The position numbers and the translations under genes are program-made. Shown piece after piece: positions 1 through 8,701 of a DNA stretch of 64,000 bases. Source of the stretch: Virgisporangium aurantiacum (GTDB lineage Bacteria; Actinomycetota; Actinomycetes; Mycobacteriales; Micromonosporaceae); NCBI RefSeq assembly GCF_016863635.1, contig NZ_BOPG01000033.1:62001-126000 (forward strand), in the 5' to 3' direction. Under the pieces are notes generated by a model, which worked only from the letters and a program-made list of their open reading frames with translations, had not been told where the DNA came from and did no database searches. Within the stretch, counting starts at the first letter, position 1; every line of letters begins with the position of its first letter.

Positions 1-201
1 CGCGCACCAGCGCGGCGTTCAAATTCCAACGGACTCCAGAAGACTTCCGTGACGGGCGGTGCCACCGGGTGACGGGCGGTGTCGGCAGGCGACAGGGGCT
101 ACCGAAAGCTACAGATCACCCATCGATCACCCAAGTGTCCACAGTGGACACAATAATGGCCCTGATCCTGGAGGAAATGCCAGGTCAGAGCCATGATCAA
201 A
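1..201. other. Left flank without a gene; two short repeats
   Basis: No convincing coding sequence is seen. A 13-bp direct repeat (49-61 and 69-81, 20-bp period) and a 20-bp sequence at 114-133 built from two GATCACCCA units are present; the latter recurs exactly at 18002-18021. This is probably the chromosome or an older insertion beyond the island end. Confidence 0.5.
114..133. repeat. 20-bp GATCACCCA-type repeat, copy 1
   Basis: The sequence gatcacccatcgatcaccca occurs here and, identically, at 18002-18021. A rearranged relative (catcgatcac followed by ggatcaccca) lies at 371-393. Its role is unknown; it could be a recombinase arm-type site or a remnant of older insertions. Confidence 0.6.
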
Positions 202-247
202 GTGCGCCGCCAGGGACTCGAACCCCGAACCCGCGGATTAAGAGTCC
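202..247. repeat. Distal attachment-site copy of the tRNA-Lys 3' half
   Basis: These 46 bases are identical to 24776-24821. They cover the T arm, variable region and the 3' side of the anticodon arm of the tRNA-Lys gene, but the D arm and 5' acceptor strand are absent, so no tRNA is encoded here. Identity ends at 248 (A here, G in the tRNA). This is what remains of the original tRNA 3' end after site-specific insertion. Confidence 0.9.
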
Positions 248-506
248 ACTTCGGGGCAAATCAACCAGGGTTATTTGGTGCCAGTTCAGGCTAGTTGATG
301 CCCGGTTGTGGTGGTGCCTGGCGCAGGTCCGGGCCGGGTTCTGCCGTACCGTGTCGGCCCGTACCAGAACCATCGATCACGCACGGATCACCCATGGAAC
401 AGCACCCGGGTCACGCCCGACCGCCCATCCGCGCCATCCAGCCGGATCGCGCAGCCCGCCGTCTGGCGCAGGACTCACCCTGTTGCTGACCGGCGGCTGT
501 CCGATG
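248..506. other. Non-coding stretch before the broken integrase
   Basis: No supported gene. It contains the GATCACC-type motifs around 371-395. It may include the lost 5' part or control region of the downstream integrase remnant. Confidence 0.5.
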
Positions 507-1508
507 ATGGCCCGGCGCAGCCGGGTCACTTTCCCGGAGTACGCCGCGCGATGGCGGGCATCACGGGAGTTCACCTTGGATCGAGACCCGCCGCCGCATC
601 CCCGGCAACATCACCCACCATCTCAACCCGGCCTTCCCTGGCCCGATCCGAGCCATCACCACCACTGACGTCCTCGAATGGATCTCCAGACGGATCACCG
701 GAACTCCGGCGACGCCGCGGTCGTCGATGAAGCTGTACTACGACCTCTTTCGCACGGTCATGAACAGCCCCGAGATCGACGGCCTCCTCCGCGCCAACCC
801 GTGCCGGGCGATCAAGACCGCAGCCGCCTTCCGTGGCCTGACCAGCGCACCACGATGGATACCGGCCGAAGCCCAAGTACTGGACCTGTTCGACGTGGTG
901 CCCAACCGATATCACGCCGCCCTATGGCTCGGTGCCGGCCAGGGCTGCCGCATCGGCGAAGTCCTCGCCATCGAAGACTCGCCTGCCTGCATCGACCTTC
1001 ACCGCGGAGAACTCCACGTCCGGCAACTGTTGCAGTACGACTCTCGCGACCACGGCGGACTCTTCCTCAAAGAGCCCAAAGGCGGCTCCGCCGGCACCGT
1101 CACACTCGAGACTGCTGCTGGCTCGGCTCTCGCGCAGCACTTGTCCGATCACGGCATTTGCGAAGTCAACCTCGTCGACCCACAAACCGCGAACCGCGCC
1201 GACGGACAGCGAAGCTGCTGTTCACCGATGAACGTGGGAGACCGTTCCACGACCGCCGCTGGTCCGAACACTGGACCCGGTGGCGCGACGCCGCCCGATG
1301 GCCGGTCAGGCACGGCACCTTCCACGCCCTCCGCCACCTCTGCGCCACCACCATGCTGACCAACGGCGTTGACCCTCAACACGTCCAACGAGCCCTCCGG
1401 CATGCCAACCTTCAGCACACCTTGAGCGCCTACATCCAATGGCTTCCACGCAGCGATCGACCGACCAACGTGGTCAGCAGCGTTCTCCGCCTCGCTCGCC
1501 GCCTCTAA
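507..1508 (+). pseudogene. Tyrosine recombinase/integrase, frameshifted
   Basis: Conserved integrase blocks are spread over three reading frames. An N-terminal SAM-like piece (VTFPEYAARWRASREF) is readable from about 507 to 583. The core-binding and first catalytic half, with the box I arginine in GCRIGEVLAIE, lie in another frame from about 583 to 1200. The last part, in a third frame up to the stop at 1508, has HALRHLCATTML (HxxR), ALRHANLQHT and the putative nucleophile in AYIQW. Two frameshifts (near 583 and near 1200) therefore break the gene, although all catalytic residues remain. It lies just inside the distal attachment copy, pointing inward. It is probably the integrase of an older element at the same tRNA. 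Confidence 0.85.
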
Positions 1509-1517
1509 CGCCTCTAC

Positions 1518-1558
1518 TGAGCCACCCGGGGAGGCTCCAATACTCTCGGGGTGGCTCA
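1518..1558. terminator. Hairpin between convergent genes
   Basis: Inverted 10-bp arms (1518-1527 and 1549-1558) with a 21-nt loop lie between the integrase remnant and the convergent secreted-protein gene. There is no clear T tract, so this is a likely but unproven bidirectional terminator. Confidence 0.5.
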
Positions 1559-1623
1559 CCCCAGGCAGCCCGTGGACCGGCGGTGCTCTCCTCGGCCGCC
1601 GGCCCACGGACAGGTGCAGTCGG

Positions 1624-2430
1624 TCAGCGGCCCGACCACTCGGGATTGGCGTAAGCCCAGCCGATGTAAGGTGCGCCAGGCCAGGTAAATGACACCCGTC
1701 GCACGGTGGCAGCTGTGGAGATGTAGCTCCCGTTGCCCTCCGAGAGCATCACATGGCCGGCTCCACCGTTGACCGACGCGGCGGCGTAGAACACCAGGGC
1801 ACCCGCCGGTGGATTGGCGTCGCTGTGGATGAGTCCGCGATTTCGAAGGTCGTTGAAGTGCGCGATCGCGGTGGCGTACCCACTGGCCGCCCGTCCGTAG
1901 GCATGGGCGACGAAGTTGTCGCACCATCCGTTCCACGGGTGGTTGGAGTCACCGAGGTCACCGTTGGTGTTTGCCTGGCCGAGCACCGAAACGGCCCAGT
2001 TGAGGGCGCGGGTTTCCCGGGTGGTGATGTTGGCACAGTCGGGCTCTCCGGGGATGTACTGGTTGAAGCCCGGTGTGGTCGTGTAGAAGTCGCTGATCCA
2101 CCCGCTTGCCGGTGCGCTGATGCGGTGCCACACCGTGTTTCCAGAAACGTTGCGGCCGCGTACCGCGCACTCGGCGGTGAACGCCGTGCCGTCGGCCAGG
2201 ACCGCGACTACCCCGGCGTTGACGTTGTAGGGATCGGTGCGCACCTTGAGCCCGACACCGCCAGTACCGGTGATCCGATAGCCGGAGATTCCGGCGTCGG
2301 CCGGTGCGATACCGACACCCTGGAGAGCGGCCGTGGCTGTTGCCGCGGCCACCAGGGCGCCGACAAGCCACGACCGGCGCCGGCGCACCTGTTGTCGTGC
2401 GGTGCGTGGGGCTGACGTCGTCTCGTCCAT
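1624..2430 (-). CDS. Secreted SH3-like/CHAP-like amidase-domain protein
   Basis: A 268-aa protein with a basic twin-Arg-containing N-terminus (QQVRRRRSW), a hydrophobic segment at about 20-38 and a probable AxA cleavage region near residue 46, so it is likely exported. Residues about 49-125 resemble a bacterial SH3 domain (GLKVRTDPYNVNAGVVAVL). The C-terminal half has the layout of a CHAP/NlpC-like cysteine amidase, with a candidate nucleophile in GWCDNFVAHAYG and a candidate His in GGAGHVMLSEG. Such proteins cut or bind peptidoglycan; the exact bond is not predictable. A GAGG sequence precedes the ATG. It is the last gene of a minus-strand series and stands alone. Confidence 0.75.
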   Translation of the reverse strand: MDETTSAPRTARQQVRRRRSWLVGALVAAATATAALQGVGIAPADAGISGYRITGTGGVGLKVRTDPYNVNAGVVAVLADGTAFTAECAVRGRNVSGNTVWHRISAPASGWISDFYTTTPGFNQYIPGEPDCANITTRETRALNWAVSVLGQANTNGDLGDSNHPWNGWCDNFVAHAYGRAASGYATAIAHFNDLRNRGLIHSDANPPAGALVFYAAASVNGGAGHVMLSEGNGSYISTAATVRRVSFTWPGAPYIGWAYANPEWSGR

Positions 2431-2573
2431 GATGGCCTCATTTCGTCGCGTCCGGCCCGGTGCCGGCCCGCGCGATCAGCCTGCCGCCGGCGACGCGGAC
2501 TGTCATGACGCGCGTTCGAGCGTCGCCCGCGTGGTTGTGTGCGGCGACGACCGCGGCGAAGCGACTGCCAGCG

Positions 2574-3251
2574 CTACTCCTCCTCGCGATTCAACCGCGC
2601 CATGGAATGATATTCACGAACCTCCTCCGGCCTGATCAACCCGTCCTCGATGGCTCGGGCGAGCAAGGCCGCCTTGGTGTGACCCGGGCGCCCGGCCTTC
2701 GAGTACTTGATCCTCGCTCGGTTGATGTATTGATTGGCCGTGTGTACCGAGATGTTCATTCGCATCGCCACGGACGCCTTGGACATTCCCTCGAACCACA
2801 AACGCAATGCGGTTCGTTCTTGTTTGGACAGATCCGGTCGGGCCGGTCGGGTGTCGGCCCACATCGCACCCGCACTGGACGGCGTGACATAGGCGCGATC
2901 CTGGGCGGCGGCCACGACAGTGTCGACGAAGTAGTCGCCACCCTCGTTCTTCGTCAGGTAGGCGCTCGCACCGCTCTCCAGGACGGTCAGAATGACCGTC
3001 TCGTCCATCTCCTGGGAGAACACGACCACCCGTCGCCGCGCGGCGAGGTCGGCAATCTGGTCGATTGCCGAGGCGCCGCCGAGGTTCAGGTCCACCACCA
3101 GAACGTCAGCGTCGGCGCCGGCGCCGACGCACACGTCGGCAACGGTCGGACCGCTGGCGACCAGCTCGACGCGACGATCCGGATCACGGTCCAGCCACGC
3201 CTGGACACCTTCGAGGACGACCGGATGATCATCCACAATGGCCACGGTCAC
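2574..3251 (-). CDS. Response regulator, LuxR-type DNA-binding output
   Basis: A 225-aa receiver-HTH protein. The receiver begins VTVAIVDDHPVVLEG; the phosphoacceptor Asp is in VLVVDLNLGG and the switch Lys in SAYLTKNEGG. The C-terminal LuxR-like helix-turn-helix spans roughly residues 145-205 (LSKQERTALRLWFEGMS followed by VAMRMNISVHTANQYI). The GTG start overlaps the upstream kinase stop (GTGA at 3251-3248), so translation is coupled. It is the output of the HK-HK-RR operon 5549-2574. Its target genes are unknown; the neighbouring secreted proteins are plausible candidates by position only. Confidence 0.88.
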   Translation of the reverse strand: MTVAIVDDHPVVLEGVQAWLDRDPDRRVELVASGPTVADVCVGAGADADVLVVDLNLGGASAIDQIADLAARRRVVVFSQEMDETVILTVLESGASAYLTKNEGGDYFVDTVVAAAQDRAYVTPSSAGAMWADTRPARPDLSKQERTALRLWFEGMSKASVAMRMNISVHTANQYINRARIKYSKAGRPGHTKAALLARAIEDGLIRPEEVREYHSMARLNREEE

Positions 3252-4372
3252 CCGTGCCACACCAGGTTCGCCCACACCCGAGTTCCTTCCCGGTGAGAGT
3301 TCGCGACGATGCCCGAGTGCAGCGCCGCGCCGTCCACATCCACCTCCGCGTCGGAGTCGAGTTCGACCACAACGCCGACGCTGACCTCCTCCGGAGTCGC
3401 CGCGACCGTGACGCGGGCATCGTTGGCGGTCATCGCAAGGAGGCGCAGCGGCACTTCGCCCAGATCGCGGCGGACCGACGGGGGAAGGTCGGGCATCGTG
3501 CCGACCGAGACGAAGTCCACCGCGACCCCCCGCCGGGTCGCGAGGTCCGCGGCCGCGCGGAGTTCGTGCAGGAGCGGGTCGGGCACGTCGTCGTGCTCTG
3601 CGAGCAGCCGCCGCAGCCGGGCCGCCTCCAGGCCGGCCCGGCGCCGCAAGGCGGCGGACGACGGGTCCAGGGTCCCCGACGCCAGGCCGGCAATCAGTTC
3701 CATCGCGGCGCGCGCCGTGTCGTGGTACCGCCGGCGCCGTTCCCGGTGTGCGATTCGGGCGGCGAGCGCCCTGGTCGCGACGTCGTCGGCAGCAGCGGCG
3801 GCCTCGGCGGTCCGGTGGGCGTCGTGCTCGAGCAGGCGCGCGCCGACGGCCAGAATCACCTGGATAAGTGCCGTGCCGACCAGCACCATGCCCCACTGGG
3901 CAAGTTCGACGCGATGGATCTGTCCCGCCGCAGCCATCGCTGCCAGCACCACGGCGCTGTTGGCCGTCAAGGCGGCGATCAAGACGGTGAGCGGCCGCTG
4001 CCACAGCAGCAGTAGCGCGAACCAGCCGAACGTCCCCCAGGTCCAGTTGGCGGTCGTGAAGTACGCGTTCGGCCCGCATGCCTGTGCCACTACGAACGTA
4101 CCGGCGAGGATCACGATGATGCCCGTCGCGCTTACGGCGACGGAGCGCGTGCGGCGCAGCATAAGGACCGCTGCGATCACGCCGACGGCGGTGTACGCCA
4201 ACCACACGGCGAGGGAACGGTACGCCGCCGCCGGCGACCGGTAGTTGTCCCAGTACGCGATGATCCCGAGCAAGTCATTGGCCAGATGCCACAGACCGGC
4301 GACAGATATCGCCGCCATGGCGCTGGCGACGGAGTAGCGGCCAGCCACGACCGCGGCCGGCGAGCTAACCAT
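3248..4372 (-). CDS. Membrane histidine kinase with degenerate ATPase domain
   Basis: 374 aa. The ATG at 4372 overlaps the upstream kinase gene by 8 bp. Five or six hydrophobic segments fill residues about 10-190, then a HisKA_3-like helix carries a candidate phospho-His (RRYHDTARAAMELIAGL). The C-terminal region aligns in position with an HATPase_c domain but lacks a recognisable N box (usually ..N..KHA) and the DxGxG G1 box, ending instead in a divergent strand-rich stretch. It may therefore not bind ATP and could act as a heterodimer partner or sensor for the upstream kinase. Its proximity to the response regulator supports a shared pathway. Confidence 0.75.
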   Translation of the reverse strand: MVSSPAAVVAGRYSVASAMAAISVAGLWHLANDLLGIIAYWDNYRSPAAAYRSLAVWLAYTAVGVIAAVLMLRRTRSVAVSATGIIVILAGTFVVAQACGPNAYFTTANWTWGTFGWFALLLLWQRPLTVLIAALTANSAVVLAAMAAAGQIHRVELAQWGMVLVGTALIQVILAVGARLLEHDAHRTAEAAAAADDVATRALAARIAHRERRRRYHDTARAAMELIAGLASGTLDPSSAALRRRAGLEAARLRRLLAEHDDVPDPLLHELRAAADLATRRGVAVDFVSVGTMPDLPPSVRRDLGEVPLRLLAMTANDARVTVAATPEEVSVGVVVELDSDAEVDVDGAALHSGIVANSHREGTRVWANLVWHG

Positions 4373-5549
4373 CTTCCCACTCCAGAGTCCACCGGGTTCC
4401 CTTTCCTGGTCCCCCGGTGAGGGTTGCGGTGCCGCCGACATCGAGAAGCCGCTCGGTGATGGAACTGCGGATCCCATGCCGGTGGGCTGGTACCGCCAGC
4501 GGGTCGAAGCCGGCACCCCGATCCTCGACCACCAGCCGAACGAGCCCGTCCACGTGGATCAACGTCAGGTCAGCGTCATCCACTCCGGCGTGCCGGGCCG
4601 CGTTGATCAGCGCTTCCCTGCCCGCGAAGACGAATGCGGCGCACACGGGTCCGGGCACGACACAGCGCTCCATGCACTGGCGGACCCGGATGCCGGCCGG
4701 CAACGCCTCGATCATGTCGCGCAACTGGTCGTCCAGGCTCACGGCACCGTCCGGCCACTCCTCCACGAAGCCCCGCAGTGTCTCGAGGTCACACGACGCC
4801 CACGTCCGCAGCCGCGTGGACGACCGGTCGATCGCACCCGCGGCGACCATCGTCAGCGTGGACAGGGCAGTGTCGTGCAGCAGTCGCAACTGACGGCGTT
4901 CGTCCGCCCGCCGCTCCGTCTCCAGGGTCGCCCCGCGCCGGAGGTCGCACTCAGCGCGGAACGCCGCGTCCGCGGTACGTCGGGCGCGACGGACCAGAAC
5001 CATCACGGCCGCGACGGCGACGACCTGGGTGGCGCCTACCACGCCATGCGCCGCGCCCCCATCTGGAGCGCGGGACACCCCGGAACCGATCACATACGTC
5101 ATCACGACAGCGAAGCCGGCGGGCACGGACGCCCACCACGGCCACGCCAAGCCGACCGAGATTATGCACACCGAGAGCAGAACGGCCACCCAGCTCGATC
5201 CCGCGGTGATCTGATGGACCGGCACAAGCTTTCCGATCAGTAGGCACACGCCTGCCGTGAATGCCAGGTCGCCACCCACGAGCCACGGGGTCAACCCACG
5301 GCGCAAGGCCACCCGGCTGTAAACGGCCGTCCATCCCGCCAACGCGGCAAGGCTGATCAGCAGGGACCGCCAGGTCACCGGCGGGAGGACGGCCAACGGC
5401 GTGAGGGCGATCGACGCCAGCACGACGGCGACCTTCATTCCCACCGAGATCCGGGCCGTCGTGCGTTGGATAGGCACCCCGCTGGAGTCCAGAACTCTCC
5501 GTTCTATTACGGACTCCACGGGCGCCTCGATTCTGGCGACGGCAACCAC
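4365..5549 (-). CDS. NarL/DesK-type sensor histidine kinase
   Basis: 394 aa from a GTG start at 5549. The N-terminal half has about six membrane segments (residues about 38-185). A coiled-coil leads to the H box LLHDTALSTLTMVAAG (HisKA_3 type), followed by a complete HATPase_c domain: N box REALINAARHAG, G1 box VVEDRGAGFDP and a glycine-rich GGPGKGTRWTLEW end. It should autophosphorylate and donate to the LuxR-type regulator two genes downstream. The 8-bp overlap with the second kinase argues that the two kinases are made together, perhaps as a heterodimer. The signal is unknown. Confidence 0.85.
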   Translation of the reverse strand: MVAVARIEAPVESVIERRVLDSSGVPIQRTTARISVGMKVAVVLASIALTPLAVLPPVTWRSLLISLAALAGWTAVYSRVALRRGLTPWLVGGDLAFTAGVCLLIGKLVPVHQITAGSSWVAVLLSVCIISVGLAWPWWASVPAGFAVVMTYVIGSGVSRAPDGGAAHGVVGATQVVAVAAVMVLVRRARRTADAAFRAECDLRRGATLETERRADERRQLRLLHDTALSTLTMVAAGAIDRSSTRLRTWASCDLETLRGFVEEWPDGAVSLDDQLRDMIEALPAGIRVRQCMERCVVPGPVCAAFVFAGREALINAARHAGVDDADLTLIHVDGLVRLVVEDRGAGFDPLAVPAHRHGIRSSITERLLDVGGTATLTGGPGKGTRWTLEWEDG

Positions 5550-5917
5550 AGAACGGTGCCTAGCCTATCTACAGGCTACGCACTGCACCTCACCCGATAC
5601 GGTACGTGGATTGACCTGATCGACCGGGTGCGGATAAGACCTCCGAACTCCGAAATGGCTAAATGCGAACCATGAATTCCGTTCACCGTGTCTGAAATCA
5701 GCGCTTCCACACGTGAGATGACGTGCGACAGCATCGAGTTGCATCCCGCCCACCCCCGAGTAGCCATTGCCGGTGCTCGCCACGCGTTGTCAACCGCTGT
5801 GATGGGGTCTTCGAGCAATAAGCTGAGGACCATTCGGTGCCCCCGTTTCCGGCGCCCTTCATCGATCAAGGCGGCTTCGGGCGAGGGCACTCATCCGTCG
5901 CCCGAAGCCGTGTGGCA
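5550..5917. other. Intergenic region: kinase-operon promoter and upstream terminator
   Basis: No gene is supported; possible short reading frames show no recognisable features. The right end holds the terminator hairpin of the cutinase-RTX gene, and the left end must contain the promoter of the kinase operon. A TAGGCT box on the minus strand about 12 bases before the GTG at 5549 is a candidate -10. Confidence 0.45.
5872..5910 (-). terminator. Hairpin behind the cutinase-RTX gene
   Basis: A perfect 13-bp inverted repeat (5872-5884 and 5898-5910, 13-nt loop) begins 8 bases beyond the stop codon. It is GC-rich without a T tract, as is common for actinobacterial terminators. Confidence 0.7.
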
Positions 5918-8431
5918 CTAACGACCCGTTGACGCTTCGCAGGCGGCAATCGCGTTGCGACCTGTTCCACCGACGCACCGGTCGACATCGGCACCGCCAT
6001 CCACGGTGTCGTCCCCGGCTCCGCCGTTGATAGTGTCGTTGCCGGCGCCACCGCGCATGATGTCGTTGCCATTGTCACCGGTCATGACGTCTGCGCCTGC
6101 GCCGCCGTCGACGATATCGTTGCCATTGGCACCGGCTAGCAGGTCGTCACCGGCTCCGCCGAGGAGTGTGTCGACGCCTACATCGCCGGATAGCGTGTCC
6201 CGTCCGTCACCACCATCCAATGTGTCGGCACCTTGGCTCCCAACGATGATGTCGTCGCCGCCGAGGCCGCAGATGATGTCGTCGCCTTGGTAGCCGAGGA
6301 TGACGTCGTTGCCGGGTGTGCCGACGATGATGTCGTTGCCGGATGTGCCGATGATGGCCTGGCGCCCCTGGTACACGCCGCTCTTGGCTGGTGTTGGCAC
6401 CTTACCTTCGCACGCGTTCACCGGGATGGTTCCGGCGCCCTTGGCCAGCACGACGGTCGCAGTGGAGCCGGTCAGTTTGTCGGAGGTCAATGGCGTCACG
6501 CCGAGAGTTAGGTCCTTGGTGCGGTCCAGGTCGATGAGTTCGACCGTCGTGGTCGTCTTCGCTGCCTGGCCGACGGGCACGCCATCGACCGAGACGCCCC
6601 ACGTTGCGGCGGTGTCGTCGCCTGGGGTCCACGACAACCTTGCCGTGTTGCCCGTCAAGGGCTCGATCTTCAGATCCTTCGGCGTCGCCGGTCTTCCGGT
6701 GGGCGGCGCCGTGGGGCTGACCTTGACCGTCGCGGAGCCGCTCGCGACGCCGCCGTCCGCTGCGGTGAGCCGCACTTGCATGACGCCGTCGAAGGCCGCC
6801 GTGTACGTGTGGTTCACGACCGGTTCCGAGGTGGTCTGGTCCGTCACGCCGTCGCCGTCGAAGTCCCATGCGTACGTGGTGATGGTGGAGGCGATGACGT
6901 ACGAGGCCGACGCGTCGAACGTGAACGTGTCGTTGGGCCTGCCGACATAGCCGGTCATCGCCAATAACGGCACCGGGCGGTTGCGTAGCCGAGTCAACGC
7001 GGTGGTCATCGCGGCTGCAACGTCGCCCTCGTTCGGGATGACCTGGCCGGTGGTGACGTCGGCCAGCCGCTGGTACTCGGCGGTCAGGTAGCTGGGGATC
7101 ACTGGGTACACGTTGACAGGGTCGATCTGCAACGCTCGCGCGGCGACTTGATCGACTGTCGAGCCGTCAACCAGATCGGGCTCGTGGAATCCGGCGTCTG
7201 TCAGCACGACGGCAGCTTTCGTCGCACCGGGTCGCCAGTCCAGCCCGTTGAGCGTGGTCATGAGTCCGTGCAGGAGCGCCTCTGGCGTGTCGCCGCCTCC
7301 GCTGGCGGCCAGCGCGTCCAACTGCGCCTCGAACGCTGTGAAGTCGCCTTGGAAGCCGGAGAACACCTTCGCGGTGTACTCGTCGCCCGCGTCCTTGTAT
7401 GCGACCAGCGCGACGCGGCCACGAAGGTCGCGGATGCTACCGGCCGCGGTGCGGGTGAACGCCTTCACCTGATCGATGTACCCGCCCATCGATCCGGTCG
7501 TATCGATGACGAACGCGACGTCGAGCCCGGTCGTGCCCGCACCGATGACGATAACTTGGGTGTCGACCTGCTCCGCCTTGCCCGGCGGTAGGGTGCGCGA
7601 CAGTCGGATGGCGATCTCGCGAGCGGCGTCGTCGATCGCGCCTCCAGCCTGGGCGTATTGGCCGTGCCCCGACGTCATCCAGAACCGGGGGTCGGAACCG
7701 CAGACGAAGTCGTCGTCGTTGCACCACAGACCAGATCGCTCCGTCACCACGGTCGGAACGTACGGCTTGCGCGCACCGAGCGAGCCGTTGTCGGTGTCGC
7801 AGTCCGGAACGGTTCGCCGCCAGACCGACAAATTCTGTCCTCGGCAGGCTGGCGGCCAGATTCCTTCGCCTTCGGGGAGGTGCAGTTTCGGATCGCCGAA
7901 CATGGCGGCGAAGTCGATGCGGGTCAGCAGTTCCGGTGTTTCGGAGGACATCTTTACCATCGTCTGACCGATGACCTGAGCACCCTGTGAGTAACCGCCG
8001 AGGACGAATCGGGCTGTACCACATTTCGCTTGACGCTCTTTGAGGTAGTTGAATAGCTCGCCCACGCCACTGTCGACGCTACGGCCGTAGTCGTTGGAAT
8101 ACCCGGCCGAGAACTTCGCGCCGACGGCATTACCGTTCCATGGCTTGTCTACGTCAACGGCGTCATAACTGTGCCCACCGTATCCTCCAGCGCTGCGATC
8201 GTCATTCAGCTCGTAGGCATGCAGCGTCACGCCGTCCTTGAGCCGAGTGTCGAGTTCGGTTCGGAATCTGCGCGCCTCGCCGGCATCCATGCCTTGCCCG
8301 GAACCCCGAGCGAAAACAGATTCCACGTCTGAGCAGCTCGCGTCGATGCCCTTGGCCTGGGCAGCCGGGGGCGCCACCAGCAAGCCGATACCGACGGCCA
8401 ACGTGACGCCCACTACCAACGATCGCTTCAT
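5918..8431 (-). CDS. Secreted cutinase-VWA-PKD-FN3-RTX multidomain protein
   Basis: 837 aa. The ATG at 8431 was chosen because GGAG lies just upstream and a clean signal peptide (MKRSLVVGVTLAVG.., AxA near residue 26) follows. Residues about 30-285 form a cutinase/serine-esterase fold: nucleophile Ser148 in GGYSQGAQ, an Asp in the Cys-bracketed WCNDDDFVCG, and His256 in SGHGQYA. Residues about 300-490 form a von Willebrand A domain with a MIDAS-type DTTGSMGG (D310-S314). A PKD domain (YAWDFDGDGVTDQ) and an FN3-like domain follow. The last about 120 residues contain roughly a dozen glycine/Asp-rich GNDxIxGGxGxD nonapeptides typical of calcium-binding RTX repeats. It probably acts outside the cell on lipid or polyester surfaces. 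The domain combination is unusual. Confidence 0.88.
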   Translation of the reverse strand: MKRSLVVGVTLAVGIGLLVAPPAAQAKGIDASCSDVESVFARGSGQGMDAGEARRFRTELDTRLKDGVTLHAYELNDDRSAGGYGGHSYDAVDVDKPWNGNAVGAKFSAGYSNDYGRSVDSGVGELFNYLKERQAKCGTARFVLGGYSQGAQVIGQTMVKMSSETPELLTRIDFAAMFGDPKLHLPEGEGIWPPACRGQNLSVWRRTVPDCDTDNGSLGARKPYVPTVVTERSGLWCNDDDFVCGSDPRFWMTSGHGQYAQAGGAIDDAAREIAIRLSRTLPPGKAEQVDTQVIVIGAGTTGLDVAFVIDTTGSMGGYIDQVKAFTRTAAGSIRDLRGRVALVAYKDAGDEYTAKVFSGFQGDFTAFEAQLDALAASGGGDTPEALLHGLMTTLNGLDWRPGATKAAVVLTDAGFHEPDLVDGSTVDQVAARALQIDPVNVYPVIPSYLTAEYQRLADVTTGQVIPNEGDVAAAMTTALTRLRNRPVPLLAMTGYVGRPNDTFTFDASASYVIASTITTYAWDFDGDGVTDQTTSEPVVNHTYTAAFDGVMQVRLTAADGGVASGSATVKVSPTAPPTGRPATPKDLKIEPLTGNTARLSWTPGDDTAATWGVSVDGVPVGQAAKTTTTVELIDLDRTKDLTLGVTPLTSDKLTGSTATVVLAKGAGTIPVNACEGKVPTPAKSGVYQGRQAIIGTSGNDIIVGTPGNDVILGYQGDDIICGLGGDDIIVGSQGADTLDGGDGRDTLSGDVGVDTLLGGAGDDLLAGANGNDIVDGGAGADVMTGDNGNDIMRGGAGNDTINGGAGDDTVDGGADVDRCVGGTGRNAIAACEASTGR

Positions 8432-8701
8432 GGGCACTCCAAGGAATGGGCGGCGACCTGCACCGACCAACGGCAGTCGTAACCAGGGATCAGGCCGTCA
8501 TCATTCCGAGCACTATCGACCATGGCAATGAAAGCACCGCAATCTGCGTTGATCGTCACCGCAGTCGACCCTAACGGTCGACCCCGTTCCGGGCACTGCC
8601 GTGGTCGATTCGGCTGAGGCCCGAAACTGGGTCTACCCGTCGCTACAGCGACGCAATGCGTCTAGCCCATGCCGCCTCGTTGGAGCGCACGGTAAGGCCG
8701 T

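Noticed and set aside
69..668. Long plus-strand reading frame over the left attachment copy
   Set aside because: It runs through the tRNA fragment and only its end matches integrase sequence; it is chance reading in GC-rich DNA.
5576..5890. 104-aa minus-strand frame between the cutinase and kinase genes
   Set aside because: It begins inside the terminator hairpin and has no ribosome binding site or recognisable feature.
5955..6293. Possible CRISPR-like or tandem DNA repeat
   Set aside because: The periodicity is the coding repeat of RTX nonapeptides; there are no equal spacers.
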